Part shown: positions 28,822 through 38,693 of the stretch, piece by piece
How the letters are laid out: each line of letters opens with the position of its first letter
Numbering within the stretch: the first letter of the stretch is position 1
Assembly (NCBI GenBank): GCA_022772305.1
Contig: JALFAQ010000088.1
Coordinates: forward strand, 1-64,000
DNA length: 64,000 nt
Direction of reading: 5' to 3'
From: Corynebacterium glucuronolyticum
GTDB lineage: Bacteria > Actinomycetota > Actinomycetes > Mycobacteriales > Mycobacteriaceae
Program-made: the position numbers and the translations under genes
The notes under the pieces: generated by a model
What the model was told of the DNA's origin: nothing
What the model saw: only the letters and a program-made list of their open reading frames with translations
The model's database searches: none

Positions 28822-29100
28822 ATGAGTGAGAAAACTAACCCTACTTTTACAGACGTCAACCGGCGTGAGTTCATCTGCGAGCAGGTGGAGAAGGACGGGG
28901 TGCTCGTCCTCGCCGTCGACCGCATCCAGGAGGATGGCAGCCGTAAGCGCGTCATGCTTCTGAACAAGTTCGATGCCAAGAAGCTGTCTGCGTCATGCGA
29001 GCTGTACCTGCAGACCATCTTCTCTGCTGCATTCGCTAAGGACAGCTCTTCGCTGTCCCCGGAGGAAATGCTTCAGCTCTTCGGCACGGCGGATGACTAA
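28822..29100 (+). CDS. Small hypothetical protein upstream of cobF
   Basis: A 92-residue soluble acidic protein with no Cys motif, signal peptide or membrane segment. I do not recognise it. An AGGA site precedes the ATG. Its last 8 nt overlap the cobF start, so the two are translated as a pair. Confidence 0.7.
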   Translation: MSEKTNPTFTDVNRREFICEQVEKDGVLVLAVDRIQEDGSRKRVMLLNKFDAKKLSASCELYLQTIFSAAFAKDSSSLSPEEMLQLFGTADD

Positions 29101-29818
29101 TCACACAATCCTTGTTATCGGTATAGGGGCCGGAAATCCTGAGCACCTTACCGTTGAGGCGATAAACGCCATGAAGTCTGCAGATGCGGTCATAGCCATG
29201 GATAAGGGCGACGCGAAAGCAGATCTGCTGGGTCTGCGCACCTACCTGCTGGAGAAATATGCACCGGGCACTCCGCTCATTACGGTGGAGGATCCGGAGC
29301 GGGACCGCAATCCTGCCGATTACAAGGCGGAAGTGGAGCGGTGGCACCAAGCACGCGCAGATAAGTTAAAGGCGGCGATGCCGGAGGGCACGATCGCCTT
29401 CCTCGTGTGGGGCGACCCTAACCTGTATGATTCGACGCTGCGCATCCTGGAACGCATGGGTGAGACCGATATTCGCGTCATCCCCGGAATTACGTCGATC
29501 CAGTCGCTGACGGCTACGTTCAAGCTGGTACTGAATAAGATCGGCGGGCCGATCACCATCACCACCGGCAGACAGCTGGAGTCGGCGACAACACCGCCTG
29601 ATAACACAGTGGTGATGCTCGACGGGCACAGTGCCTGGCAGGCGAATGTGGGTGAGAATACCTACATCTGGTGGGGTGCCTACCTGGGGACGGAAAACGA
29701 AGTCCTTCGACAGGGCTACGTGAAGGATATCGGCGAGGAGCTCGCTGAGCTAAAGGCCACGCTGCGGAAAGAGCATGGCTGGATTATGGATATCTACCTG
29801 CTTCGCGATAAAGCGTAA
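29093..29818 (+). CDS. cobF: Precorrin-6A synthase (deacetylating)
   Basis: A 241-residue SAM-dependent methyltransferase of the tetrapyrrole methylase fold. It matches CobF: the glycine-rich start ILVIGIGAGNPEHLTVEA, the AFLVWGDPNLYDSTLRI loop and the VIPGITSIQSL segment. CobF methylates C1 of precorrin-5 in aerobic B12 synthesis. No other cob gene is in the window, and many corynebacteria lack the full pathway, so the true role is open. ATG at 29093 overlaps the preceding gene. Confidence 0.9.
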   Translation: MTNHTILVIGIGAGNPEHLTVEAINAMKSADAVIAMDKGDAKADLLGLRTYLLEKYAPGTPLITVEDPERDRNPADYKAEVERWHQARADKLKAAMPEGTIAFLVWGDPNLYDSTLRILERMGETDIRVIPGITSIQSLTATFKLVLNKIGGPITITTGRQLESATTPPDNTVVMLDGHSAWQANVGENTYIWWGAYLGTENEVLRQGYVKDIGEELAELKATLRKEHGWIMDIYLLRDKA

Positions 29819-29823
29819 AGGCA

Positions 29824-29863
29824 TAAAAAATCTCCCATCCGCAAAAGGATGGGAGATTCTTTC
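29824..29863. terminator. Bidirectional terminator between cobF and mrx1
   Basis: TCTCCCATCC (29831-29840) pairs with GGATGGGAGA (29847-29856), with an A run on one side and T's on the other, so it can end both convergent transcripts. Confidence 0.88.
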
Positions 29864-29869
29864 GTGCGC

Positions 29870-30130
29870 TTACTGGGCACCTTCGAGCTCCTTGAGCTTG
29901 GCCCGAACCTCGCTTGCAGGCGGGTTGGTGACGGTCGTGCCGTCGGAGTAGTGAACAGTGGGGACGACACGGTTGCCGTCGTTTACCGATTCCACAAACT
30001 CCGCAGCCTTCTCGTCTTCCTCCACGTTAATGGTGGTGTACGGGGTTTCGGTGCGGTCGAGTGCTTTGAGGAGCTTGGCGCAGTAGGGGCACCAGTCCGT
30101 CATGTAAATGGTTGCGTGTTGGGTACTCAT
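29870..30130 (-). CDS. mrx1: Mycoredoxin
   Basis: An 86-residue glutaredoxin-fold enzyme that reduces mycothiol mixed disulfides. The active site is WCPYC (Cys14, Cys17); the substrate groove has NRVVPTV with the cis-Pro and DGTTVTNP. Actinobacteria use mycothiol in place of glutathione. The ATG overlaps the folA stop by 4 nt (ATGA). It is the last gene of cysQ-thyA-folA-mrx1. Confidence 0.92.
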   Translation of the reverse strand: MSTQHATIYMTDWCPYCAKLLKALDRTETPYTTINVEEDEKAAEFVESVNDGNRVVPTVHYSDGTTVTNPPASEVRAKLKELEGAQ

Positions 30131-30630
30131 GCCTTACGAGTGTACTCGTGGAACGAGTAGCGTACGGGGCTGTCAGCGTGGGTAAGGGATCCCTTCGCAG
30201 AGGTCTCCCAATCACCGGCGGTGGTGTGGGAAAACGCAGGGTCGGAGGCGACATTGGGGACGGTGACGGGGGAATCGAAGGTACCGTTGAGGAGGACGTC
30301 GACAAGCGTGACGGAGATCCGCGAGAGCCGGGGGTACAAGGACTGGTACAGCGAGCCACCGCCGATGAGCCAGCCATCGAACTCGTCGGGGACGGAGGTA
30401 ACCACGGTGGCGCCGGCGGACCAGTCGCCCGGTTCCCGGGTAGACAGGACGAGGTTGATGCGACCGGGGAGCGCGCGGGAACCGATGGATTCCCACGTCT
30501 TTCGCCCCATGAGGATGTCCTCGCCCATGGTGGTGTTTTTGAAGTGGCGGAGGTCCTCCGGCAGGTGCCAGGGCATGGAGGAGCCGTCGCCGATGATGCC
30601 GTCGCGTGACTGTGCCCAGATTGCTTTCAT
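30127..30630 (-). CDS. folA: Dihydrofolate reductase
   Basis: A 167-residue enzyme reducing dihydrofolate with NADPH. Signature parts are IWAQSRDGIIGDGSSMPWHLPEDL with the catalytic Asp-equivalent region, GRKTWESIG and WLIGGGSLY. The ATG at 30630 follows the thyA stop by 2 nt. It recycles the dihydrofolate made by ThyA, so the two genes form a functional pair. Confidence 0.96.
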   Translation of the reverse strand: MKAIWAQSRDGIIGDGSSMPWHLPEDLRHFKNTTMGEDILMGRKTWESIGSRALPGRINLVLSTREPGDWSAGATVVTSVPDEFDGWLIGGGSLYQSLYPRLSRISVTLVDVLLNGTFDSPVTVPNVASDPAFSHTTAGDWETSAKGSLTHADSPVRYSFHEYTRKA

Positions 30631-30632
30631 AC

Positions 30633-31433
30633 CTATACCGCAACCTGTGCCTTGATGGAGGGGTGGGGGTCGTAGCCGACGAGATTGATGTGCTCGAAGG
30701 TGTAGTCGAAGATGCTCGGCGCGTGGGTGAGGTCGAGGCGGGGGTAGGGGCGCGGTTCGCGGCTGAGCTGCTCGCGAACCTGGTCGCGATGGTTGTCGTA
30801 GATGTGGCAGTCGCCGCCGGTCCACACGAAGTCGCCGACCTCAAGGCCCGCCTGCTGGGCGAACATGTGGGTGAGGAGGGAGTAGGAGGCGATGTTGAAC
30901 GGCACGCCGAGGAACATGTCGCAGGAGCGCTGGTAGAGCTGGCAGCTGAGCTTGCCGTCGGCTACGTAGAGCTGGAACAGGAGGTGGCAGGGCGGAAGCG
31001 CCATGTTGTCCAGTTCGCTGACGTTCCAGGCGGAGACGATGTTGCGGCGGGAATTGGGATCCTTCTTCAGCAGATCGAGGGCACCGGCGATCTGGTCGAT
31101 GTGTTCGCCGTTGGGGGTGGGCCAGCTGCGCCACTGTACGCCGTAGATGGGGCCGAGTTCGCCGTTTTCGTCGGCCCATTCGTCCCAGATGGAGACGTTG
31201 TTCTCGTGGAGCCAGGCGACGTTGGAGTCGCCACGGAGGAACCACAGGAGTTCCCCGACAACCGACTTCCAGTGCACCTTCTTCGTCGTGATGAGGGGGA
31301 AGGCCGTGGCCAGGTTGAACCGCATCTGCTTTCCGAACAGGCTGGTTGTGCCCGTGCCGGTGCGGTCGTCCTTGTGCGTCCCCTCCTCCAGGATTTCGCG
31401 GAGGAGGTCTTCGTACGGTGTCGGAATTGTCAT
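30633..31433 (-). CDS. thyA: Thymidylate synthase
   Basis: A 266-residue enzyme making dTMP from dUMP with methylene-tetrahydrofolate. Seen are DRTGTGT near the N-terminus, the catalytic Cys in [29 protein letters not shown] and the C-terminal PSIKAQVAV. It starts 32 nt after cysQ and is followed by folA. Confidence 0.97.
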   Translation of the reverse strand: MTIPTPYEDLLREILEEGTHKDDRTGTGTTSLFGKQMRFNLATAFPLITTKKVHWKSVVGELLWFLRGDSNVAWLHENNVSIWDEWADENGELGPIYGVQWRSWPTPNGEHIDQIAGALDLLKKDPNSRRNIVSAWNVSELDNMALPPCHLLFQLYVADGKLSCQLYQRSCDMFLGVPFNIASYSLLTHMFAQQAGLEVGDFVWTGGDCHIYDNHRDQVREQLSREPRPYPRLDLTHAPSIFDYTFEHINLVGYDPHPSIKAQVAV

Positions 31434-31465
31434 GCTGACCAGTCTAACCCAGCCAGGTGTGCGGG

Positions 31466-32224
31466 CTAGTAGCTCCCGTTGGCTTCCTTGTACTCGGCGC
31501 ACAGAGCGAGGATCTCGTCGGCCATGTCGGGGCGGCAGATAAGCACGTCGGGGAGGTAGGGATCCCGGTTGTTGTAGGTGAGCTCGGATCCGTCGAGGCG
31601 TGAGCAGTGGAGGCCTGCTGCTTGCGCGACACCGACGGGGGCGGCGGAGTCCCACTCGTATTGTCCGCCGGCGTGGATGTAGGCATCGGCATCGCCGAGG
31701 AGGACGCGCATGGCCTTGGCGCCGGCGGAGCCATATTCGGTGAGCTCGGAGCCGGTGCGCTCAGCCACGAAGGTGGCTACCTTGGGGGCGCGGTTACGGG
31801 AGACGATGATTTTGCCGGACTTGGGTCCGAGAACCGCGCGGGCTTCGTCGGAGAAGAAGGTGACTCCGATATCAGGCAGCCCGACGGCGGCGTGGAGCGG
31901 CTTGTGGTTTTCCACGAGCGCGATGTGGACGGCCCAATCCTGGCGGCCGGTGGCGAATTCCTTCGTGCCGTCGAGGGGGTCGATGATCCAGACGCGGTTC
32001 TTGTTCAGGCGGGCCGGGTTATCGGCTGCCTCTTCTGAGAGGAAGCCGTCGTCGGGGCGGTGCTGCGCGAGGACGCGGGCGATCCAGTTTTGGGCCAGGT
32101 CGTCGCCGGCATCGCCGAGGTTGAGAGCCTGCAGTAGTCCCACCCCGCGGATTCCTTTGAGGATTTCTGAGGTGCCTACGGCGAGGCGGTGGGTCAGTGT
32201 TGCGTCGTCCAAGTGAGCAGTCAT
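31466..32224 (-). CDS. cysQ: 3'(2'),5'-bisphosphate nucleotidase
   Basis: A 252-residue member of the inositol monophosphatase superfamily that hydrolyses PAP, a by-product of sulfate assimilation. The metal-binding motifs are EE (in FLSEEAAD), [10 protein letters not shown] and the late [15 protein letters not shown]. The DGTKEF form is typical of CysQ. A TATTAT -10 (32231-32236) ends 6 nt before the ATG, so the gene is probably leaderless. It is divergent from lhr. Confidence 0.9.
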   Translation of the reverse strand: MTAHLDDATLTHRLAVGTSEILKGIRGVGLLQALNLGDAGDDLAQNWIARVLAQHRPDDGFLSEEAADNPARLNKNRVWIIDPLDGTKEFATGRQDWAVHIALVENHKPLHAAVGLPDIGVTFFSDEARAVLGPKSGKIIVSRNRAPKVATFVAERTGSELTEYGSAGAKAMRVLLGDADAYIHAGGQYEWDSAAPVGVAQAAGLHCSRLDGSELTYNNRDPYLPDVLICRPDMADEILALCAEYKEANGSY

Positions 32225-32258
32225 GGTTACATAATACGGTCTCCACTAGATTGAAGGC
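32225..32258. promoter_or_regulatory. Divergent leaderless promoters of cysQ and lhr
   Basis: On the minus strand TATTAT (32231-32236) ends 6 nt before the cysQ ATG. On the plus strand TAGATT (32247-32252) ends 6 nt before the lhr ATG at 32259. The two start codons are 34 bp apart. Confidence 0.6.
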
Positions 32259-35200
32259 ATGGCAGATTCCGTTCTTTCACGTTTTCGCCCGCAGGTTTCT
32301 ACGTGGTTTACCGACGTTTTCGCAGCGCCGACGGCCGTGCAGGAGGAAGCGTGGTGGGAGATTTCCGACGGAAACAATGCTCTCGTTGTTGCCCCCACAG
32401 GTTCCGGAAAGACGCTGGCGGCCTTTTTGTGGGCGATTAATTCCCTCGTTGTGCCGACCGGACAGCTGCTCCTCGACGCGTCCGGTTCCCGCTCCCTGCC
32501 TGCGAAGGACAAGGGGGCGGGTGTGCGCGTTCTGTACATCTCGCCACTGAAGGCGTTGGGCGTGGATGTGGAGGCGAACCTCCACGCGCCCCTGCTGGGG
32601 ATTTCGCGGACGGCGCAGCGCCTGGGGGAGCCGGCGCCCCAGATCACGGTGGGGGTGCGCAGTGGTGATACGCCGCAGTCGGAGCGCACCCGGCAGGTGC
32701 GCAATCCTCCGGATATCCTCATCACCACGCCGGAGTCGCTCTATCTCATGCTGACGAGCAAGGCGAGGGGCATCCTGGCCAGTGTGGATACGGTGATCGT
32801 CGACGAGATTCACGCGCTGGCGGGCACGAAGCGCGGTGTTCACTTGGCGTTGTCTTTGGAACGGTTGGCGGAGCTGGCACCCCGACACGTGCAGCGCATC
32901 GGGCTGTCGGCGACGGTGCGCCCGCTGGAGCGCGTCGCGAGCTTCCTCGGCGGCACGGAGCCGGTCTCGATCGTGGCGCCGGCGACGGAGAAGAAGTGGC
33001 AACTGGACGTCCACGTCCCTGTCGATGACATGAGCGATCTTCCCACCCCCGAGGTCGGCTCGACGATCGGTTCTTCGCTTGTCGACGACCCCCTGGATCT
33101 CACCACCCCCGTCGAGGAGGGGGACGCACCGTTTACTCGTGGGCCGGTTCCGCACAGCCCGGCCGGCGAGCCGTCGTCCACCCCACTCATCTCGGTGGCC
33201 GACGAGGTCTCATTCGACGATGTGGAGACGGCGCCGAAACCACAGCCCATCGCCGAGGATTCGGCGTTGCCCACCTCCAACTCGATTTGGCCGTTTATCG
33301 AGCAGAACCTCTATGCAGAGGTGATGGCCCACGCGTCCTCACTCGTGTTCGTCAACTCCCGGCGCACAGCTGAGCGGGTGACCTCGCGGCTCAACGAGCT
33401 CTACGCGCAGGAGTTTGCGCCGAAGGCCCTCAACGTGCGGGGCAGGCGCGACCCTGCGCAGCTCATGAAGCACACGGACATCGCGGGAACCGCCGCACCG
33501 GTCATCGCCCGGGCCCACCACGGTTCGGTCAGCAAGGATGAACGGGCGATGACGGAAAACATGCTGAAGTCGGGTGAGCTCAAGGCCGTGGTGTCGACGA
33601 GCTCCCTCGAGTTGGGCATCGATATGGGCGCGGTCGACCTTGTCATTCAGGTGGAGTCCCCACCGTCGGTGGCCTCCGGCCTGCAGCGCGTCGGACGCGC
33701 AGGACACGCCGTGGGGGCGGTATCCGAGGGCTCGTTTTACCCCAAGCACCGCGCGGATCTCGTGCAGACGGCGGTGACGGTCGAGCGGATGCGCGCCGGG
33801 CTCATCGAGGAGCTCACCGTTCCGCAAAACGCGCTGGACGTGCTTCTGCAGCAGACGGTTGCGCACGTCTCCCAGCATGTTATTTCTGCCGACGACTGGT
33901 TTGATGTCGTCCGCCGCGCTTACCCGTACACAAGCCTGGACCGCGAGGTATTCGATTCTGTCATCGACCTGGCGAGCGGTGCCTACCCGTCGACGGATTT
34001 CGCCGATCTCAAGCCCCGGATTGTCTACGACCGTGTCAGCGGAATGCTCAGCGCTCGCCCCGGCGCGCAGCGGGTGGCCGTCATCAGTGGGGGCACGATT
34101 CCGGATCGGGGCATGTTCGGTGTCTTCCTCGTCGGCGGTGGCGAAGGCTCAGCACCGCGGCGTGTTGGCGAGCTAGACGAGGAGATGGTCTACGAGTCCC
34201 GGGTGGGGGATGTGTTCACTCTCGGCGCCACGAGCTGGCGCATTGAAGAGATCACCCGGGACCAGGTGCTGGTGAAACCCGCACCAGGACATACTGGGCG
34301 ACTACCGTTCTGGTCGGGTGGCCAGGAGGGCCGGCCGGCGGAACTGGGCAAAGCGGTGGGGGAGTTTCGTCGAGAAGCGGTGAGCGACCGGAACCGAGTG
34401 GCGGGCCTGGGCTTGGATGCCCGCGCGGAGGACAACCTCCTGGCGTTCCTGCAGGAACAACAGGAAGCAACGGGCGTTGTGCCCGATGAGAAAACGCTGG
34501 TGCTCGAGCGCTTCCGCGACGAGTTGGGGGATTGGCGTATTGTGCTGCACTCCCCGTATGGGCGGGGTGTCAACGCCGCATGGGCGCTCGCCGTCGGCGC
34601 GCGGGTCGCCGATCTGACCGGTATGGATGCGCAGGCGGTCGCCGGCGACGACGGGATCGTCTTGCGTCTACCTGAGGGCGACAAAGAGCCGGGCGGTGAG
34701 CTGTTTATGTTCGACCCGGACGAGATTGAGGAGATCGTGACGGAGCGGGTGGGAAACTCCGCGCTGTTCGCCTCCCGGTTCCGCGAATGCGCATCGCGGG
34801 CGTTGCTTCTGCCGCGCAGAAACCCCGGCAAGCGCGCCCCGCTGTGGCAGCAGCGGCAGCGCGCCGAGCAGCTTCTCGATGTCGCCCGGAAGTATCCCAG
34901 CTTCCCCATCATTTTGGAGACCGTGCGCGAGTGCATGCAAGACGTGTACGACATTGCGGCGCTCAAACAGCTGCACAAGGATCTGTCGCTGCGCACCGTG
35001 CGGATCGCCGAGGTGACTACCGACCAACCGAGCCCGTTCGCTTCGTCGCTGCTGTTTAACTACACCGGTGGATTCATGTACGAGGGGGATACCCCCCTGG
35101 CGGAAAAGCGCGCGGCAGCGCTCGCACTCGATCCGTCCCTGTTAGCCAAGCTGCTGGGGACGGTGGAGCTGCGGGAGCTTCTCAGCCAGAAGATCATCGC

Positions 35201-37184
35201 CCAGGTGCATGCGGAGCTGCAGCGCACCGCCGGCGGCCGGCGAGCGCGCACCCCCGAGGAGTTCACGGACACGCTGCGCCTCGTTGGCCCCATCCCCGTT
35301 GCGTCTGTGCCTGCCTATGTCGACTTCGGTGGCGAGCGCACTGCGCAGGAGATCCTGGCGCTTATCCAGACCAACGTGGGCGGTCGTGTGATGGAGATCC
35401 GCTTCGGCGGAAGGGAACACGTTGCCCTGGCTCAGGATGCCGCACTCATCCGCGATGGTTTGGGCGTGCCGATTCCCGCTGGGGTGACCGCCAACCGTGA
35501 CGAGGTCTCCGACGCACTTGAGCAGCTTGTCAGCAGGTTTGCCCGCTCTCGAGGGCCGTTTACCGTGCGCGATGTGGCGGATGCCTTCGGCGTTGGCATT
35601 TCCGTGGTACACGGCGTGGTGCGGGCGCTGACACACGACCAGAAGCTGGTCGAGGGGCATTTCCGTGAGGGGATCGAGGAGCTGGAGTACTGCGCCACCG
35701 AGGTGCTGCGAAAGATCCGCACCCGCAGCCTCGCAGCAGCCCGCGCGGAGGCAGAACCAGTCAGCCATTCCGCCTATGCCCGCTTCCTGCCGCCGTGGCA
35801 GCAGGTCGCAGAAGTAGGCAAAACCCCCGCTCTGCGCGGCGAGGACGGCGTGTACGCCGTGATTGAGCAGCTGGCCGGCGTGCGATTGCCCGCCTCAGCG
35901 TGGGAATCGCTCGTATTTCCCTCCAGAGTGGGCTACTACGAACCGGGTTTCCTCGATGCGTTGACCAGCGATGGCGAGGTGCTGATCGTGGGCGCTGGGG
36001 CGGCGGGGGCACAGGACCCCTGGATCATGTTGCTGCCCACGGAGTACGCGTCCCAGCTCCTCCCGGACACGGTGGAAGAGCCGAGCCTGTCCGCGGTGCA
36101 GGAATCGGTGCTCACCGTGCTGTCCCGTGGTGGTGGTTTCTTCTTCCCCCAGCTTCTGGCGGAGGTCACCGGCGGTGAGTTGGGCCTGGGGCTGGGCCAC
36201 ACGGTCACCGCCGAGGAGCTGCGCGAGGCGATGTGGGGACTGGTGGAGCTGGGGCTTGTGTCACCAGATACGTTTGACCCCGTCCGCGCGCGCCTCAACG
36301 GAGGTTCCGGCGGTGGTGGAACAGCGCACAAGGCGAAACGCCGTCCGTTCCGGTCGCGGCTGCGAATGGGGCGCACGAGCTTTGCGCATGCGCAGCGTCC
36401 CACCACACCGCCGGACATGCAGGGACGGTGGTCGCTCACCCCGCCGGCGGAGACGGATCCGACGAACCGCTCTGTGGCCCACGGGGAGGCGTGGCTCGAT
36501 CGGTACGGTGTTGTCACCCGTGGCAGCGTGGTGACGGAGAATGTCCTTGGTGGGTTTGCCCTGGCGTACAAGGTCCTCAGCGGTTTTGAGGAGTCGGGGA
36601 AGTCCATGCGCGGCTACGTCGTGGAGGGACTGGGCGCCGCGCAGTTTTCCACTCCGGCGGTTATCGATAGGATCCGCAGCCATGCCGATTCCCCGGACAT
36701 TGAGGGCTGGCCTTCGGGCGCTACGGACCCGCTCACCTACGTCTTGGCCGCCGCGGATCCTGCCAACCCCTACGGTGCGGCTTTGCCCTGGCCGGAGAGT
36801 GCGCACGTCACTCGTGCTGCGGGGGCTCTCGTCGTGCTTGTCGACGGCCTTCTCGTCGCTCACCTCACCCGTGGCGGTCGCATCCTGACCACTTTCTTTG
36901 ATGGTGCCCCGGAAGAAGACGACATGCTCGTCGCGCGGCTGGTGGGGGCGCTGGAATCGGTCTCGTCAACACGGTTTATCGTGGAGAAGATCAACGGTGA
37001 TTCTGCTCTTACCTCCCCGTTGACGGAGTCCTTCCGCCTTGCCGGCGCGGGAATTACCCCGAAGGGGATTCGGATTGGCGGTCGCGTGGGAACTAGCCGC
37101 CCGCGGCCAGAGAAGGAGCAAAAGGACGAGACACCGTTGGTGAGAACGCGCAGAAGAGGAGGCTACCCCCGTGCCCGAAGGTGA
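32259..37184 (+). CDS. lhr: Large ATP-dependent helicase Lhr
   Basis: A 1641-residue superfamily 2 helicase, the long actinobacterial Lhr form (Rv3296 type). Walker A PTGSGKT is at 46-52 and DEIH at 182-185; the C-terminal helicase domain includes SSLELGIDMGAVDLV and QRVGRAGH. A low-complexity acidic/Pro insert lies at about 260-340. The Lhr winged-helix and C-terminal domains fill the rest. It acts in repair, unwinding RNA:DNA hybrids 3'-5'. The nei2 start overlaps its end by 14 nt, which fits a joint repair role. Confidence 0.95.
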   Translation: MADSVLSRFRPQVSTWFTDVFAAPTAVQEEAWWEISDGNNALVVAPTGSGKTLAAFLWAINSLVVPTGQLLLDASGSRSLPAKDKGAGVRVLYISPLKALGVDVEANLHAPLLGISRTAQRLGEPAPQITVGVRSGDTPQSERTRQVRNPPDILITTPESLYLMLTSKARGILASVDTVIVDEIHALAGTKRGVHLALSLERLAELAPRHVQRIGLSATVRPLERVASFLGGTEPVSIVAPATEKKWQLDVHVPVDDMSDLPTPEVGSTIGSSLVDDPLDLTTPVEEGDAPFTRGPVPHSPAGEPSSTPLISVADEVSFDDVETAPKPQPIAEDSALPTSNSIWPFIEQNLYAEVMAHASSLVFVNSRRTAERVTSRLNELYAQEFAPKALNVRGRRDPAQLMKHTDIAGTAAPVIARAHHGSVSKDERAMTENMLKSGELKAVVSTSSLELGIDMGAVDLVIQVESPPSVASGLQRVGRAGHAVGAVSEGSFYPKHRADLVQTAVTVERMRAGLIEELTVPQNALDVLLQQTVAHVSQHVISADDWFDVVRRAYPYTSLDREVFDSVIDLASGAYPSTDFADLKPRIVYDRVSGMLSARPGAQRVAVISGGTIPDRGMFGVFLVGGGEGSAPRRVGELDEEMVYESRVGDVFTLGATSWRIEEITRDQVLVKPAPGHTGRLPFWSGGQEGRPAELGKAVGEFRREAVSDRNRVAGLGLDARAEDNLLAFLQEQQEATGVVPDEKTLVLERFRDELGDWRIVLHSPYGRGVNAAWALAVGARVADLTGMDAQAVAGDDGIVLRLPEGDKEPGGELFMFDPDEIEEIVTERVGNSALFASRFRECASRALLLPRRNPGKRAPLWQQRQRAEQLLDVARKYPSFPIILETVRECMQDVYDIAALKQLHKDLSLRTVRIAEVTTDQPSPFASSLLFNYTGGFMYEGDTPLAEKRAAALALDPSLLAKLLGTVELRELLSQKIIAQVHAELQRTAGGRRARTPEEFTDTLRLVGPIPVASVPAYVDFGGERTAQEILALIQTNVGGRVMEIRFGGREHVALAQDAALIRDGLGVPIPAGVTANRDEVSDALEQLVSRFARSRGPFTVRDVADAFGVGISVVHGVVRALTHDQKLVEGHFREGIEELEYCATEVLRKIRTRSLAAARAEAEPVSHSAYARFLPPWQQVAEVGKTPALRGEDGVYAVIEQLAGVRLPASAWESLVFPSRVGYYEPGFLDALTSDGEVLIVGAGAAGAQDPWIMLLPTEYASQLLPDTVEEPSLSAVQESVLTVLSRGGGFFFPQLLAEVTGGELGLGLGHTVTAEELREAMWGLVELGLVSPDTFDPVRARLNGGSGGGGTAHKAKRRPFRSRLRMGRTSFAHAQRPTTPPDMQGRWSLTPPAETDPTNRSVAHGEAWLDRYGVVTRGSVVTENVLGGFALAYKVLSGFEESGKSMRGYVVEGLGAAQFSTPAVIDRIRSHADSPDIEGWPSGATDPLTYVLAAADPANPYGAALPWPESAHVTRAAGALVVLVDGLLVAHLTRGGRILTTFFDGAPEEDDMLVARLVGALESVSSTRFIVEKINGDSALTSPLTESFRLAGAGITPKGIRIGGRVGTSRPRPEKEQKDETPLVRTRRRGGYPRARR

Positions 37185-37992
37185 TTCTGTCTACCAGTTG
37201 GCCACATCCCTGCAGTTCATGCGTGGCCGGGAAGTGCTGTACTCCCAGCTGCGGGTGCCCGCTTTCGCCCTCGAGCGCTTCGAGGGAAGCCTGTGCGACA
37301 ATGTGTGGCCCTACGGCAAGCACCTGTTCATGCAGTTCGGTGAGCGAATCCTGCACACCCATTTGAAAATGGAGGGAACCTGGTCGGTGCATCCTGCCGG
37401 GCAGCGCTGGAAGAAGCCGGGACACACCGCCCGCGTCGTGCTGCGACTGGAGGGGGCGCCACATCCTCGCCCCATCGAGGTAGTCGGTTTTTCCCTGGGG
37501 TTTGTCCGAGTCTTCCCCGCAACAGAGTATGCCGAGAAGGTGGATTATCTGGGGCCGGACGTTCTCGGCAACTGGGATGAAGCCGAGGCAGCACGGCGGA
37601 TCCTCGCCAGGCCAGACCGCCCGATCGGAACTGCACTGCTTGATCAGAAGAACCTGGCGGGAGTAGGAAATGAGTATCGGGCGGAGATCTGCTTCATCTC
37701 CGGAATCCACCCGGCCACCCCGGTCGGCCATCTGGGGCAGGAAAAGGTGCACTGCATCCTCGCCATCACAAGGCACCTCATGTGGGAAAACAGAAACTCC
37801 CCCATCCGCGTATCGACGGGTGTACGCAAGGTAGGGGAGACGAGCTTTGTCTTTGGCAGAAACAACAAACCATGTAGGCGCTGTGGCACCCTCATCGAAA
37901 ACGGGTTCCTCGGCGGTGTGGATCGTGGTGGCGATGCCGACGAGTTGGAACGCGTAATCTGGTGGTGTCCTACCTGCCAGCCACTATTGTGA
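37171..37992 (+). CDS. nei2: Fpg/Nei family DNA glycosylase
   Basis: A 273-residue base-excision glycosylase/AP lyase. After Met removal the N-terminal Pro is followed by Glu (PEGDSV), the catalytic pair. The helix-two-turn-helix has KNLAGVGNEY, and a C-terminal zinc finger is CRRC ... CPTC. GTG start at 37171 with GAGGAGG 10 nt upstream, inside lhr. The lhr-nei order is that of Rv3296-Rv3297, where the glycosylase is called Nei2. It removes oxidised bases. Confidence 0.92.
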   Translation: MPEGDSVYQLATSLQFMRGREVLYSQLRVPAFALERFEGSLCDNVWPYGKHLFMQFGERILHTHLKMEGTWSVHPAGQRWKKPGHTARVVLRLEGAPHPRPIEVVGFSLGFVRVFPATEYAEKVDYLGPDVLGNWDEAEAARRILARPDRPIGTALLDQKNLAGVGNEYRAEICFISGIHPATPVGHLGQEKVHCILAITRHLMWENRNSPIRVSTGVRKVGETSFVFGRNNKPCRRCGTLIENGFLGGVDRGGDADELERVIWWCPTCQPLL

Positions 37993-38604
37993 CTTCTTCT
38001 GCTGTTGGCGGCGGATGAGCCACACCGTGAGTGCGACGACCGCGACGACGAGAATGATCTTCACGATGAAGGAAAACTCCTCCATGTAGTCGGTCACGCG
38101 GTGCCAGTTCTCGCCCAGGCTGAAGCCCAGGTAAACGAGCAGCACGTTCCAAATCGCGGATCCCAGTGTCGTCCACGCGGTGAACTTAATGAGCCCCATC
38201 CTGTCGATACCAGCGGGGATGGAAATGAGGGAGCGAATTCCCGGCACCATGCGACCGAAGAACACGGAGGCGGAACCGTACTTGTCAAACCAGGCGATGG
38301 ACTTGTCCACGTCGGCGGCCTCCGTCAGCCACATCCAATCGGCCACCTTGCGCAGGCGCTCTGCGCCGACGGCATGGCCGACGAAGTATAGCAGGTAGGC
38401 ACCCAACAGGGAACCGGCGGTGGCCCACACCATGGCAGCGACGAGGCTCATCGAGCCCTGCGAGGCCGTGAACCCGGCTAGGGGGAGAACCAATTCACTG
38501 GGAATCGGTGGGAAGGCGGACTCCAGGAAGATGGCGATACCCACTCCCGGTGCTCCCAGCGTTTCCATAAGTGAGGTGACCCACGTGGTTATCGCATCAA
38601 TCAT
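37984..38604 (-). CDS. DedA family membrane protein
   Basis: A 206-residue protein with about five hydrophobic segments. The DedA/SNARE-associated (VTT) motifs are ESAFPPIPSELVLPLAGF and FFGRMVPGIRSLISIPAG with the essential Arg, followed by GSAIWN. The family moves undecaprenyl phosphate or other lipids across the membrane. ATG at 38604 preferred over TTG at 38607. It overlaps the end of nei2 by 9 bp. Confidence 0.9.
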   Translation of the reverse strand: MIDAITTWVTSLMETLGAPGVGIAIFLESAFPPIPSELVLPLAGFTASQGSMSLVAAMVWATAGSLLGAYLLYFVGHAVGAERLRKVADWMWLTEAADVDKSIAWFDKYGSASVFFGRMVPGIRSLISIPAGIDRMGLIKFTAWTTLGSAIWNVLLVYLGFSLGENWHRVTDYMEEFSFIVKIILVVAVVALTVWLIRRQQQKKSQ

Positions 38605-38693
38605 CAAATTAATCCAATCAACATACCTGGTGCGTGACGTGGCTAGTCACTATATCAGAGGAAAAATAATCCCATTTCCCAAAAGTCCCCGTG

